From Ryuthela nishihirai (lineage: Eukaryota > Arthropoda > Arachnida > Araneae > Heptathelidae): a DNA stretch of 64,000 nt. This document shows, one piece after another, positions 1 through 10,917 of the stretch. Position 1 is the first letter of the stretch. Each line of letters begins with the position of its first letter. The notes beneath the pieces are model-generated. The model saw nothing but the letters and a program-made list of their open reading frames with translations, ran no database searches and was not told the origin of the DNA. The position numbers were made by a program, and so were the translations under genes. The stretch is taken from the NCBI GenBank assembly GCA_038380435.1, contig JAWZYU010000056.1:2356001-2420000 (forward strand), in the 5' to 3' direction.

Positions 1-349
1 ATGTCCCAGTACATTTGAGAAATTAAAAAGAAATACTATACAAAAATTTAAAAATAAAATTTAGAAATTTAAAAGAATACAATACAAAAATACAAACATG
101 TTTAGAGGAATTCCATAATTATTTGATTCATATAAATAAAATGACAAGTTGCAAAAGACGAAAACAAACATAATATGAAACATGATAAGAAACGAAATGA
201 AATCAGGGGGAAGAAAAAGAAAGTTTAAGACAACAACAGAGAGTGATATTAAATGAATGAACAGGGGAAAAGGGATTGCGGATAATCCAGACAAAGGGCG
301 AAGATGGGGAGTGGGAATAGGGGTGAGGAGATATTGTTGGTCAAAGGTT
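1..349. other. AT-rich stretch, nothing recognised
   Basis: No coding similarity, repeat boundary or RNA gene is visible. Short open frames on the minus strand are hydrophobic and AT-driven and look fortuitous. Confidence 0.5.
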
Positions 350-2460
350 TTAATATTCTAATAGGAGTGGAGTTCTATTGTTTTTGAATTTTGTTTCAGA
401 ATTTAAAGAAGTGATATCACTCGGAAGAGAGATCCAAGTTGAGATTGCTTGAAAGCAAAAATAAATTTCATCATACTTAGCTTTAAAATTTTGGGAGAAA
501 GAAAACATTTTATTATGAGAGCGAAGGATGTGGCGATGCGGTAATCGAATATAGGGTTGGGTTGGGTTGTTTTCCTCTGAGCGGCACTTTTTTGCACACC
601 ATGGGATAAATGGACAGGTCACATGGACCCCGAAGGCTCAGAGAAGGTTGGGGGAGGGGACCTACTGGAACAGCTGTTGGGAGACAGATGGTAACCTCCC
701 GTCAAGGCCATCCAGCGTGTTCTTTAACGTGCACAGGTGTGGCTCTCCCACACAAGGGGCCACGGCTTAACGTCCCATCCGACGGACGGCGGCCTTTCCA
801 AGCCCATCGGTGTCCCCTACTGACCGTGGGCAGGGCGGGGAATTTTGCGGAGATAAATCTCAACGCTGACCCAGCTTGAATATAGGGTATAAGAATCGAA
901 TGAAGGGGGTGAGACTTGTTATAAATAGTGTCGTGAATAAGGGTAATAAACTTCAGCTTTCTTCTATACTCAATAGTAGGAATTTGATATTTGGAACGAA
1001 TATCAGTAAGTGTTTGAGATCCATGTTTGTTAAAATAGATTTTGCTGATGATTTTGAGAGCTTCATTTTGAACTTTTTCTAAGTTATAAGAATTCGTTTT
1101 ATTAATGCCAAAAAGAGTGGAAGCACAGTATTCAAGTTTCGGTCGGATGTAAACTTTGTAGAACGTTGGGGCATAGAAAGATATACAGTTTCGAATGTAT
1201 CTCAATATATAAGTTCTTTTAGAAGCTGAAGCGAAGGTTTTATTAATGTGAATTCCAAAGTCAAGATTATTATCTATCGTCATACCTAAGTACTTCATGG
1301 AAGTGGAAACTAATATGGCTGTTATTAATTTTAATGTTTATGACATGCAGGGAACAATTTGAAGTTGAAAGAAAACAATATTAGTTTTCTTGATATTGAC
1401 AGTAAATCTTCATATTGACGTTTTTAGTATACCAATTAAACACATTACGAATATTATTTTATATTTCTTGTATAAATTTGAAAAACTTGAGGTAAAAGAA
1501 AGAATTCAATCGTTTGCATACATAAAAACATTTCAGTTAATAGAAGATTCTAGATCATTAACAAACAGGTTAAAGAGAAGTGGGCTAAGAATGGTTCTTT
1601 GGGGTATTCCTCGATTAATTTTAAGAGGTGTAGAGATCTCATTAGTTCTTAATTTAATTCGGATAACACGGTCGTTGAGATAATTTTTTTTTTAAACCAA
1701 GAAAGAGCTGAGGGCGATAGATTAAAATTATAGCAGTTTTTGCAAAATAAGTGTGTCCAACTGAATCAAATGCTTTTGAGATATCAAGGGAAACCAGTCT
1801 GACAACAGGCTTAGACCTAAAACCAGGCTTTATACAGAAATGTTTCCACTTTTCTGTCTAAAGCCAATCTCCATTGATTAACAAGAAGTGTCATGAGAGT
1901 TTCAGTTGACCTATATTTCCTGAGTCCGAATTGTCTCCACGAAAGCAAATAGAAATTTTCAACCTAAGTCCATAATTATCTCTCGACGACTTTTTCTACA
2001 TATTTGCGTAAAGCACATATAACTAAAATAAGGCGATAACAGAGAGTTAGAAGGATTTGAAATTTTAGATATAGGCGAATGATGGCTTCTTTCCATGGAG
2101 ATGGGAATTCATTAGAGTGAAATGAGCAATTATTTAGTTCACAAAGAGGTGCAGAAACCAATGGGGGGAAAGAAATTTTAGAATAAAGGTAGGTATTCCA
2201 TTTGGTCCCACATTGCGAGTGTTTTTTAGCTAATTCATAAGGTTGAGAACTTTGATTTCGGTAAAATATTTGAGTTCAAAGGTTCCCAGATTATTAAATG
2301 ATTTATTGGAATAGGACAATGACTCATTTGTGTTGACACGTTTTCTGTAGAAGGGCAAGATTTCCAGAATACATTACTCAAAACATCAGCAATGCTTTCA
2401 GGATCATAGAAACAATTGTCATTGTAAACGATGTTGTTAATTTTGTACCTAATAAATCTT
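350..2460 (-). pseudogene. Decayed non-LTR retrotransposon reverse transcriptase
   Basis: Minus-strand remnant of a LINE reverse transcriptase, the enzyme that copies the element's RNA into DNA at a nicked target. Reading from high to low coordinates, fragments appear in the expected order but in different frames. Near 2000-2200 is the early RT block (SPWKEAIIRLYLK, then a YRLI...KYVEKVVER stretch). Near 1850-1950 is FRKYRSTETLMTLL. Around 1566-1680 is RGIPQRTILSPLLF, matching the conserved GxPQGxxLSPLLF block. At 889-1298 is the post-palm region (KYLGMTIDNNLDFGIHI, YIRPKLEYC). At 350-546 is the C-terminal part with SLPSDITSLNS. Stops and frameshifts are frequent and the catalytic YADD box is not readable. 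A SINE at 558-877 splits the C-terminal part. The clade is uncertain (CR1/L2/I/Jockey group). Confidence 0.75.
558..877 (-). mobile_element. SINE-A copy, head-truncated, 11-bp TSD
   Basis: The (TTGGG)n tail starts at about 558 and the body runs to the CTGACCCAGC stretch just inside the tRNA head; the head itself is missing. GAATATAGGGT occurs at 547-557 and 878-888 as a target-site duplication, and the LINE coding trace resumes on both sides. This fixes the insertion boundaries and shows the SINE is younger than the LINE. Confidence 0.93.
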
Positions 2461-3640
2461 AATCCTTTAAATCTAAGCTAAAGTTAAAAACTTCTCAACC
2501 ATGTCATTTAATATAGATTAGAGGTATCCTATATTAAACAAATATTCTAGTCAGTTTGTAGGAATTCATAGGTGGATTTACATGTTATTTGAAATTTTAA
2601 TATTTCATATCATTGCTGCAGCAATATTTAAAACCGTAGCTCCCCATAATAAACTGGTGTCCAAAAGCTAAGCATAGTTGACCAAATGGGCTATATTGAA
2701 AAAACAATCGGCGAAAATAGCAACAGAATGTACGTGCAGATACCGGTAGGCACATGCAAATGTGGGAATAATGATGCCTAGCATATAGTGTGGTCACATA
2801 TAATTTGCATAAGAGACAAGAACTGCAAACTTGTAATCGTTATAAATAATGGAATAAATGTGAAAAACCTCATTTCTTGTTGTCAGAGCATTCGTTTTGT
2901 GTTCGAACCCACTTGGTGCTTGTAACAACAATATGTCACACAAACAGCATATAGATGTCTTTACACGTGGTCGGGCTATCTGGATGTTGGAATCAGGCCG
3001 AACATAGAATGATGTTGCCAAAGCAATAAGTGTGCACCAATCCACAATCTCGAAGTTGTGGAGATTGTACAAGAGACAGCAAACGTTAGCTGTCCACATG
3101 TGTGTGTGGGGGGTGATCACGACTTGCAAAGGCTAAAGGTGACCGCTATGAGGCACTAACAGCGAGACGTAACAGACACATGTCAGCGAGAGAGCTGTCT
3201 GTGGCTCGTGGACGAATAGTTTCGTGGCAAATCACATAGAGTGGAACTTTATATTACAACTGGTAACCAATAACGACTCTGTAATGCTGAGATGAACAGT
3301 TGTTTGCATAATATATTATTTGAATATATGAAAAAATATATTAACATTGTAACTTCAAACTTTAATTTTTGAGGCCCCTCATAATTCTGAAGTCCTAAGC
3401 TGTAGGATAGTTAGCTTATGCGTAAGTCCGGCCCTGAACTCAACACATTTCTTTAAATTTATCACACACAGCACAAAAGAATCAAATTCATTCTCTTTTC
3501 CAATATCTTTCTTCTTCACAAAACAAAGCAAATGTTCAATCTTGCAACATGCATCTCCTGATATATACAAATCACATTTCCTCCTCAAGTTAGCTAAAAG
3601 AGAATTGCAGTTCCTATTTTAAAAATCCCAATTGTCAGTC
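2461..3640. other. Unassigned intergenic stretch
   Basis: Mixed-composition DNA without recognisable coding similarity. The longest frame, 111 codons on the minus strand at 2794-3129, has no motif I recognise and no codon signal. Confidence 0.4.
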
Positions 3641-3647
3641 AGTTAGC

Positions 3648-4027
3648 GTGCTTAAATCTGAGCGGTATTTTTTTTGCACACTGTGGCTAAATGGCCAAGT
3701 CACGAGGGCCCCCCTGCTCCGAGATGGTTTGGGGGAGAGAATCGACTGGACAATTGCTGGGAGACAGATGATAGCATCTCGTCAAGGCCATCCAGAGCGT
3801 TCTTTAACTTGCACACAGTATGACTATCCCACACACAGGGCCTGGGTTTCACGTGTCATCCGAGGGACGGCGTCTTTTCCAAGCCCACCGGTGTCACCCT
3901 TCTAATAGAGGGCAGGAAGCGGAGTTTTTCGAATATAAATTACAATGCTGACCCAGGTGAGACTCGAACCTGGGACCTGTAGTTTACGAACCTGGCACGC
4001 TACTGACTGAGCCATCCCTCGCCCCCA
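3648..4027 (-). mobile_element. SINE-A copy, old and diverged, nearly full length
   Basis: The tail side begins near the degraded GAGCGG...TTTTTTTGCACAC block. The tRNA head (GGACTCGAACC type B box in reverse, then GAGCCATCCCTCGCCCCC) ends at 4027. Many substitutions relative to the younger copies indicate an old insertion. Confidence 0.88.
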
Positions 4028-4499
4028 ACTGAGAAATAAAATGAGTTTCGTTCTGAGTTCTAGATAAGATTTCTCTGTGTACAAACAGGATAATAGTTGG
4101 TTTAATAACCTCGAGTTTTCTACCGATAACTCCAGGAGGGAGTGATCCAAATGAAGAGATAATAAAAGATTGTTTTATTCACAGGATTTGAAATTGTAAT
4201 AAATCGATATTTTTGATTTGATTCGAGCTAATTTTTTTTATCAAATTAGCATTTTATATTTTTTAAACCAAATAATGTATTACATTGTAATTGCCACATC
4301 ATTTCATAAAATATTTATAAAAAACCTTGTTTTGAGCGAATTGATCGAAGAGCGCGGGTCTATTGTTGGACTGCAAACTTAGAAAATATGAGATTATTCA
4401 CGAACTGAATGCTTATATAAACTCGGTATTTGTCTTTTCTACTCGAATAATAGAGAGCACTGAATTTAGATGAAACTGTTTGCATAGTAGTAATTCATA
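4028..4499. other. AT-rich stretch, nothing recognised
   Basis: A/T homopolymer-rich DNA between a SINE and a LINE fragment; no motif seen. Confidence 0.4.
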
Positions 4500-5342
4500 G
4501 TAGGAAAAGTGGTTTGGAGATTGATATTTTCTGATTTAGACAATGCTTATGATTTAGCCCTTTTGGGAAATGATGTTGATGAGATGAACTCTTTCATTCG
4601 AGCTGTTGATGAGACTGGTAGTAGAGTAGGTTTCGTGATAAACAGAGAGAAAACTAAAGTGATGAAAATTGGTCAGGTAGATGGTGCTTCAGTTTCTTTC
4701 AATGGATGCACTCTTGAGCAAGTGACTCAGTTTAATTATCTTGGGAACTATGTAACAGATACTGGTGATATGTGGCATGAGAGTAACAGAAGAATAGGGA
4801 TTGCTGCCGGGACTTTTAAGAATCTATGGAGATTGTGGTGAAATAGGCGTATACATATAAAGGCTAAAATTAGACTGTATAATAGTTTGGTTTTTTCAAG
4901 GGTTAATTATGGTAGTGAAACTTGCACGCTTTGTAAACAAATTGGCCAAAAAATCTGATGCTTTTGATTCTTGATGCTTGCGCAGTATTTTGGGCATTAG
5001 TTTTTTGAATTTGGTAAGGAATAATAAAGTTAGGCAAAGGAGTCTGCAACCTCCTTTAAGCAGCATATTGTGCAGACAGAGACTCCGCTGGTTTGACCGT
5101 GTTGCCCGTATGGATAATTATAGATTAGCGAATAGGGTTATGAACAGTATGCCTAAAGGCCTCAGAAGGAAGGGAAAACCTAGAAAGCGGTGGGCACACA
5201 ATGTAGGACAGTACCTTGTTAGAATTGGTGTGCAGTGGCCAGATTCAGCAGATGTAGCTCAGGACTGAAATGCATGGAAAACTAAATTTCACGGTTTGAT
5301 TGGACCTTCATAGCCCATGGCTGCTTGATGATGATGATGAGT
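4500..5342 (+). pseudogene. 3' fragment of RTE-like LINE with (GAT)n tail
   Basis: 5'-truncated copy of the same element found at 29.0-31.8 kb on the opposite strand. It begins around the RT catalytic region (DLDNAYDLALLGNDVDEMNS; the YADD motif is damaged to NAYD). It continues through VGFVINREKTKVMKIGQ, QFNYLGNYVTDTGD and RRIGIAAGTFKNLW, then a broken middle, then RLRWFDRVARMDNYRLANRV and the C-terminus ending near 5268. The 3' UTR carries CCATGGCTGCTTGATGATGA and ends in a GAT microsatellite at about 5323-5342, the tail type expected of RTE elements. There is at least one in-frame stop near 4841 and a frameshift near 4940. Confidence 0.88.
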
Positions 5343-6560
5343 TCTGCATCTGGGTTACTATTGACATAACATGGCTTAACATATTTAATGAAATGGCCTT
5401 TAGTCTTCTGATGAACGAGTTCCTAAAGAGTGCATGTATTATTTAGTGTACATGCTCTCTTTAGGGATTCGTCTGCAAATTTCGTAACGATTTTAGGACA
5501 GAGGATATGTTCCAATGTGGAACTCCTTACTTTTTAATATAAATAAATTACTGTTTTTAATGTTATAGACATTAATGTCTATAACATAATAATAAATATT
5601 TAAAATGCTATATTTATAAAAATAATTTTAATTAAAATAATTTTAAAATGCTATATTTATTTTTACGATTAGTATATTTTTGCATTCTACGATTACAAAA
5701 ATCAGTTTTTTTTACATATATTATCCCTTGTAATTAACTGTTACTTTCTTAAGAAAAATTTGGTATGATTACATCAGTACAAAAAGGGAAGATTCTTACA
5801 CAAAATATGTTAGATAAATGAAAGTGACAATCCGGTCATGTTTGGGATGCTAAATTCGTCTGATGCGACATTATTTAAGTTACGGAAGACTTGGTATGAA
5901 AATTATTAGTGATATATTTCTTGTTAATTTGTAGCGACTTACATTGAAAGTCACTGAACTAGAATCCTGTTATTGAATTTGAGGTTTAGTGATTAAATGG
6001 AGGTATAAAACTACACTAAAAAATGTTATGATTTGTTCTGGTAGCCATTTTTACTCCTCTTTTAATGATCTTTCTTTAACTGAAAGCATAAGATTTTTAG
6101 CGTTTCGTTTAATGATATACAGAAATATCTCAAATTTTTATGGTAAGTTAAAAGTTATGAAATTGTCTTTATAATTACAGTGATCACCTCAGAATAAAAT
6201 AAAAAATATTATCTTTTCTAAACTATGTCCGTTTATCTTTATATATGAAGTGACCTAAAATAAAATTATATCCACTAAGTAAAAACTTATTGGATATAAG
6301 AAATGTATGAAATTTATACATTTTAAATCACTGTTGAAGCAATACATAAAACCTAAGATATCATGTTTTACAAATGGAGGGAATGTAATTTTCAATATTA
6401 GAAGAAGCACAGAAAATGACCTGTAAACCTGTAAAGATGAAACCCATCGCAATTACCTCATGATTATATCTAGAAGGTGTTTTGTCGACCATCATCTTCA
6501 ATTGTAGTTAAGGCAACTTGCAATGACTGAATCCGTGGTATAAAGCAATCAGTAGAAGAT
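5343..6560. other. AT-rich stretch with a short perfect palindrome
   Basis: No coding similarity. A perfect 26-nt palindrome (two 13-nt arms, TGTTATAGACATT and its complement) lies at 5561-5586. A 17-20 nt motif, AAAATGCTATATTTAT, is repeated near 5600 and 5645. Confidence 0.5.
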
Positions 6561-6574
6561 ATCTCGATCGACAG

Positions 6575-6660
6575 ATGTGGCTGAGGAATCAGAGTACCTG
6601 ACAAGCCATCAGAAGGTCGTAGGTTCGTACTCCACCGGGATCAAGTTAATATTTCCTCTA
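6575..6660 (+). repeat. tRNA-like SINE head remnant, unassigned family
   Basis: An A-box-like TGGCTGAGGAATCAG near 6578 and a B-box-like GGTTCGTACTCC at 6622-6633 are spaced as in a tRNA promoter. No tRNA cloverleaf is evident and the sequence does not match SINE-A or SINE-B, so it is probably the head of another old tRNA-derived SINE. Confidence 0.4.
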
Positions 6661-7009
6661 TGCTTAGGATTGTTCATCCTCCATATTATTTACGATTTTT
6701 TTTTCATTTAGTTAAATAATAATATACGTCAATGCACTATTTATCGGATTTTTTAAAATACTTCTCTAAAATGTACATCGTTTAAATCTATTTTGTGTAC
6801 TGTAAATAAAAGAACCGCATAGGAAGCCTTCTACCTTTGGAGGTGAAGTGGTTTCCTCATTAGCCTATTCCTAGGTAGATCACACCTGATCACTCATTCA
6901 CGCCACGTAATTAATCGAGTGATTTGGCATCAAATTGAAACTTAAACATGACCTCTAATTTGGCATTGAAGAAATTCCCATGTATTTCCCTTTTTGCACT
7001 TTTTTCAAA

Positions 7010-7160
7010 TTTTAGCATGCAGCATAATTATGATTTTTCGAACTACCAGGATAAAAGATCCCCTAACCTTCTCCATCTGTAGGTGTCCAATAAGTGGCAT
7101 GAGTCGCAAAGGACAAGACATAAATCACCAAACAATGATCCCCAAGGGGCAGAATTTCAA
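7010..7160 (-). repeat. Jockey-like LINE 3' UTR remnant
   Basis: The segment is recognisably the reverse complement of 39,905-40,055 and 46,412-46,562 (shared blocks include CCAATAAGTGGCATGAGTCG and CTTCTCCATCTG). There it follows a Jockey C-terminal coding remnant. A CAAACAATGATCCCCAAGGGG-like stretch also resembles the region downstream of the Jockey ORF near 41,630. Hence an isolated 3' end of that LINE family. Confidence 0.65.
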
Positions 7161-7611
7161 ATTCTTTGACATTAATTCTCCTTAAATACTGTGGGGTAGA
7201 GATTCTCGGACATATGACCCGTGAAGTCATTTTTATAGTTCACAAGCAATACGTCTCATCATAATCAAGGTAGCGACTGTAATGATCTCACGCGAACATG
7301 TTCACCTTCAGCCGAAAATCAAACCACTCTCAATGAAATCAGGTCTTTTTTATCTTTATGGTTTTGAAACAAGGAAGGCATTTTAAACTTTTTTATCAAT
7401 ATGCAACTTGTTGCATTACCAAAACAGTACTCCTGCCCTTAGCTCTAGCTTTTGAAAGTTTAAGCGTTTCAATTGATATATACTGCCTAGATAACAAAGT
7501 ACCGAGTTTTTGTCATATGAGAAGAAAGCCAAATTCGATGATCCGCAGTCTCTAAACTATGCTTTTTATGGTAAATTTTGACGGAATATAAAGTTATCTT
7601 TCGAATATATT
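7161..7611. other. Unassigned stretch left of the Tc1 element
   Basis: No motif recognised between the LINE remnant and the Tc1 terminal repeat. Confidence 0.4.
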
Positions 7612-7645
7612 TACACCGAAGAGCCAAATCATTATAACTAGGTGC

Positions 7646-8759
7646 CTAATATGATGTTGGTCCTCTACGTGCAGCTAAAACAGCTATTTCCCGGCGAGGC
7701 ATGGACGCTACAAGATTTCTAAAGGTGTCATCTGGTATCTTGTACCAACACGTTATGAGCAGGTTCTTTAACTCCTCTAAGTTACGTGGCTTGGCTGCCG
7801 CAGATCGGATATGCTGTTCCAACTCCAACCAAATATGTTCTATTGGATTGCTGTCTGGGGAATTTAGAGGTCAGGGCAATACCTGAAAGTCTTCTTCATG
7901 TTCCGCGAACCGTTCTTGAACAATCCGGTCAGTGTGGCATGGTGCATTATCCTGATGAAAGAAGGCACTGCTGAAATATTATCCTGATGAATTATCCTGA
8001 TGAAAGAAGGCACTGCTGAAATATTATCCTGATGAATTATCCTGATGAAAGAAGGAACATGGTATACTGTTGCTACGAAAGCATGTACCTGCTCTGCAAT
8101 GATGTGTAGGTAGGTGGTAGACGTCACAGTTTCCTGCACATGAATGACCGGATCCAGATTTCCCAGCAGAACATTGCCCAAAGCATTACACTTCCTCCAC
8201 CGGCTTGTTTTCGTCGCACAGTGCATAATGATGCCAACTCTTCCCCAGATAAACGATGTAGACGTACACGGCCGTCCACATGGTGCAACAGGAAATGAAA
8301 TTCATCGAATCATTCTTCCAATCCTTCAAGGTCCATTTTTGATGAGCGCGTACCCATTGTAGTCGCTTTCCATGGTGAATTGAAGTTAGCATGGGCACTC
8401 GGAGCTGCCAGCGGCTACGCAACCCCATTTTCAGCAGGGTTCGATGTACTATGTGTTGTGACACTTTACTCCGGCAGCAGAATTAGAATTATGGGCGAGT
8501 TGCGCCACAGTATATCTTCTGTTGGCTCGTACCATATGGCATTGCCTTCGCTAAACTCTAGCATCGATGAGCTGTGGTCCACCCACATCTTGCTGACGGT
8601 TCGTGGTTTTTCCCTCCTCGGACAAATTTTGAAGATACCAACCACAGCTGACCATGAACACCCAACAAGACTTGCCGTCTCAGAAATGCTCTGACTCGGT
8701 CGTCTACCCATTACAATTTGGCCTTTGTCAAACTCACTTATGTCCGCTGTTTTTCCCAT
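7646..8759 (-). pseudogene. Tc1 transposase pseudogene
   Basis: The product would bind the terminal repeats and move the element by cut-and-paste. The N-terminus (8759 down to 8466) begins [20 protein letters not shown] and continues through a helix-turn-helix region with [11 protein letters not shown]. The next piece, 8464-8186, carries HIVHRTLLKMGLRSR, the second helix-turn-helix block. The C-terminus at 7828-7646 (LKNLLITCWYKIPDDTFRNL, VASMPRREIAVLAARRG) is typical of the family. Frameshifts near 8465 and between 7860 and 8230 disconnect the parts, and the catalytic DDE region cannot be read in one frame. An in-frame 15-residue repeat has been inserted in the middle. Not functional. Confidence 0.88.
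7946..8058. repeat. 45-bp tandem repeat inside the Tc1 copy
   Basis: The block beginning ATTATCCTGATGAAAGAAGG recurs at 7946, 7991 and 8036, a period of exactly 45 bp. In the transposase frame this repeats a 15-residue unit (PSFIRIIHQDNISAV), so the duplication kept frame. Confidence 0.9.
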
Positions 8760-8909
8760 CTGAAGAACAAGAATAACACTGATTAACAGAGCTCAGTACC
8801 AGGTGTTATTTATACCATTTCATGACCTTCACACGCGCCGTCGTTTACTTGCAGTTGCGTCGATTTGCATAAAGATGTGGTGGTCATAATGTTTTGGGTC
8901 TTTGGTGTA

Positions 8910-9204
8910 TATTTTAATTTTCAACATTATTATTTTAATATTTGAAGAATTATTGAAGTTCGAAATTTGAACAGCAGCAGCAATAGCAGACATAAAAAAC
9001 TGCTCAAAGGTTATTAAAATTTAATGAATAGCGCACTTGGCGACTGATAAAATAAAGATATGGGTTCGATCCCCAGGTAACGTATGAATGTTTCTTGCGC
9101 TGAAAGCACGTACCGATAGGTTTGGGAAGGTCGTCATCCATCTGTTGGAGCATTAAATCGTGGTTCCGTTTGCAGGAAGGAACCATTAATACTTTACACA
9201 TTAA
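8910..9204 (+). repeat. Flank with tRNA-like B-box sequence
   Basis: GGTTCGATCCCC at 9063-9074 preceded by a GCGCACTTGGCGACTGATAA stretch resembles a decayed tRNA-derived head. Nothing else is recognised. Confidence 0.3.
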
Positions 9205-9375
9205 AGAACACTCTGTATGGCCTTGACAGGAGTTTCCATCTTCCTCCTAGCAGCTGTCTGGAGGATCTCCTCCGCCCAACCTTCTCTGAGCCCTCGGGTT
9301 ATTTGTAAACTCTCCATTCAGCCCATTGTGGACAAAACAGTGATGTTCGGAGATAAACCAATCCAACCCTGAAGA
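9205..9375 (+). mobile_element. SINE-A 3' part, truncated and diverged
   Basis: It starts at the TTAAAGAACAC block and continues through GGCCTTGACAGGAG, CCCAACCTTCTCTGAGCC and a degraded tail AACCAATCCAACCC. The last third lies inside an inverted duplication (9299-9580). Confidence 0.85.
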
Positions 9376-9580
9376 CGCTAGCTAAGGTTTCAAAACGGAA
9401 GTAATCTCCTTCTGATTGGCATCCCGGTCATTTCATTGTAACGTGAAACCCCCGGTCACTTCAATCAGAAGACTACTTTCGTTTTGAAACCTTAGCTACC
9501 ATCTTCAGAGTTGGATTGGTTTATCTCCGAACATCACGGTTTTGTCCACAATGGGCTGAATGGAGAGTTTACAAGTAACC
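9299..9580. repeat. Inverted duplication of a SINE 3' end plus flank
   Basis: The left arm 9299-9418 and right arm 9462-9580 are inverted copies of each other with few mismatches (for example GCTAAGGTTTCAAAACG versus CGTTTTGAAACCTTAGC). The spacer of about 43 bp contains two CCCGGTCA blocks. The outer half of each arm is SINE-A tail, and the inner half is the sequence that lay 3' of that SINE. Confidence 0.9.
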
Positions 9581-9589
9581 AGAGAGCTT

Positions 9590-9710
9590 CAATTAAGGAG
9601 TTATAATAACCCCTTGCAGTTGGCTGGCCTTAAATTAAGGATTAATTATAACCACTTGCAGTTGGCCTCGGGATATATATATATATACCCGAGGGCTTAA
9701 GATAAGGAGT
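9590..9710. repeat. Short tandem duplication and AT-core palindrome
   Basis: Two copies of a roughly 55-bp unit share TTATAA...CTTGCAGTTGGC (9601-9667). They are followed by CCTCGGG, an AT dinucleotide run, and CCCGAGG, which can fold into a hairpin. Confidence 0.7.
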
Positions 9711-10189
9711 TTTTCGAAATTAATTTTAAAGTCAAGCCTTCATCCCATGATGGAGTCAAGATCAATTTCTTCAGTGAAGCTTTGAGCCTGTACCCGAACT
9801 CCTGAACATATACAGCACTGAAGGGAAGATTAAGAGGCTCTGTCTCTTCTTCACTCTAATTACGGGATTCTAGATGCACAAACTGCTCGTTGCTATAACT
9901 CAGTCTCTAATATTTTCCACATCATTCTTTAATAGCGTGCACCGTTGACTCACTTAAACTGTAATAATCCGGCAATCCACACATTACTATTGGCTTTCTT
10001 ATTTATTTAACATTACACGCCTCTGCGGTGTATATATTCATGCTTTGATATTAAAATTATGTAACATAAAAAAATTAACTCTTTTTGCTTATTATTAAAA
10101 TGAAATCCGACCTGCCGTATAACGAAAAGTGACTCATACACCTTCTCGTACGATTTGATTTTGAAACTCCTGACTTATGACCACAGTTC
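9711..10189. other. Unassigned stretch
   Basis: No motif recognised. Confidence 0.4.
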
Positions 10190-10532
10190 TAACGCCAGGC
10201 TTGTAATCTGCAGTTCCCAGTCCCAACTGTGAAACCGTTGAGATTTATCTCCACTAAATCTTCATCCTCCTCTCTGTCAGTAGACAACACCGATGAGCTT
10301 GGAAAGGCCGATATCCGTCGGATGGGATGTACCTCCTCTGTGCAGGAGAACCCTGCCCTGCGAATATTAAAGACAGCGCTGGATTTGATAAACATCTACG
10401 ATCACTCTATCGTAACATCTATGCAATGGGACCCACTTCTCACAACCTTCTGATCCCTCGGGGTCCTTGTGATTTGGACTTTAGATATTGTAGGCAAAAA
10501 AAGTGCCTCTCAGAGGTTAAATAACCAAACCA
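10190..10532 (+). mobile_element. SINE-A copy, diverged
   Basis: The sequence begins at CGCCAGGCTTGTAATCTGCAG in the tRNA head (the A box is lost). It passes through GTCGGATGGGATGTA and ATATTAAAGA and ends at CTCAGAGGTTAAATAACC. Point changes and small deletions are spread over the whole copy. Confidence 0.87.
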
Positions 10533-10564
10533 TTGTTTTTTCTTTCGACAGCTCATTCCTTCTT

Positions 10565-10651
10565 ATCCAGTTAGATGTAGTGGCGCACCCAGACGGGGTT
10601 GGCAAGGGACCTTGGCACCCCGGCTGGGTGCGCCACTACATCTAACTGGAT
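10565..10651. repeat. Perfect 28-bp inverted repeat
   Basis: Arms 10565-10592 and 10624-10651 are exact reverse complements (outer sequence ATCCAGTTAGATGTAGTGGC) around a 31-bp spacer. AGTGGCGCACC in the arm resembles the TIR of a non-autonomous DNA transposon. GGACTC...CGCCACTGG near 10,900-10,917 may be the other end of such an element, followed again by TTAGATGTG. Confidence 0.85.
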
Positions 10652-10917
10652 AAACTACCCCCAAAGAAAAAGGAAAATAAAACACTAGATAAATTTACAA
10701 AAATCTTTTCCTAATTAAAATTCACTTTTTATATTTATGTTGTGTCATGTCTCCAATTTCTATACTATTTATGAATTAGCGGTCACATAAGGTGGGATAT
10801 AGGTCTCGGGAATCACGGCCGCTGTGAACACAAGGCGAACAAATCGGGCGGACCGAGCCAGCCCAGCTGGTCCCTCGCCCCCCCCCCCTTCCCAGGATTA
10901 AATCCTGAGTCCGCCAC

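Larger units (their letters stand above)
7612..8909 (-). mobile_element. Tc1-family DNA transposon
   Basis: The left end TACACCGAAGAGCCAAATCA (7612 on) pairs with the right end (reverse complement TACACCAAAGACCCAAAACA, ending 8909) as terminal inverted repeats of about 27 bp, flanked by or ending in TA, the Tc1/mariner target. The 1.3-kb length is normal for Tc1. It encodes one transposase on the minus strand, now broken. Internal expansion of a 45-bp unit is described separately. Confidence 0.9.
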
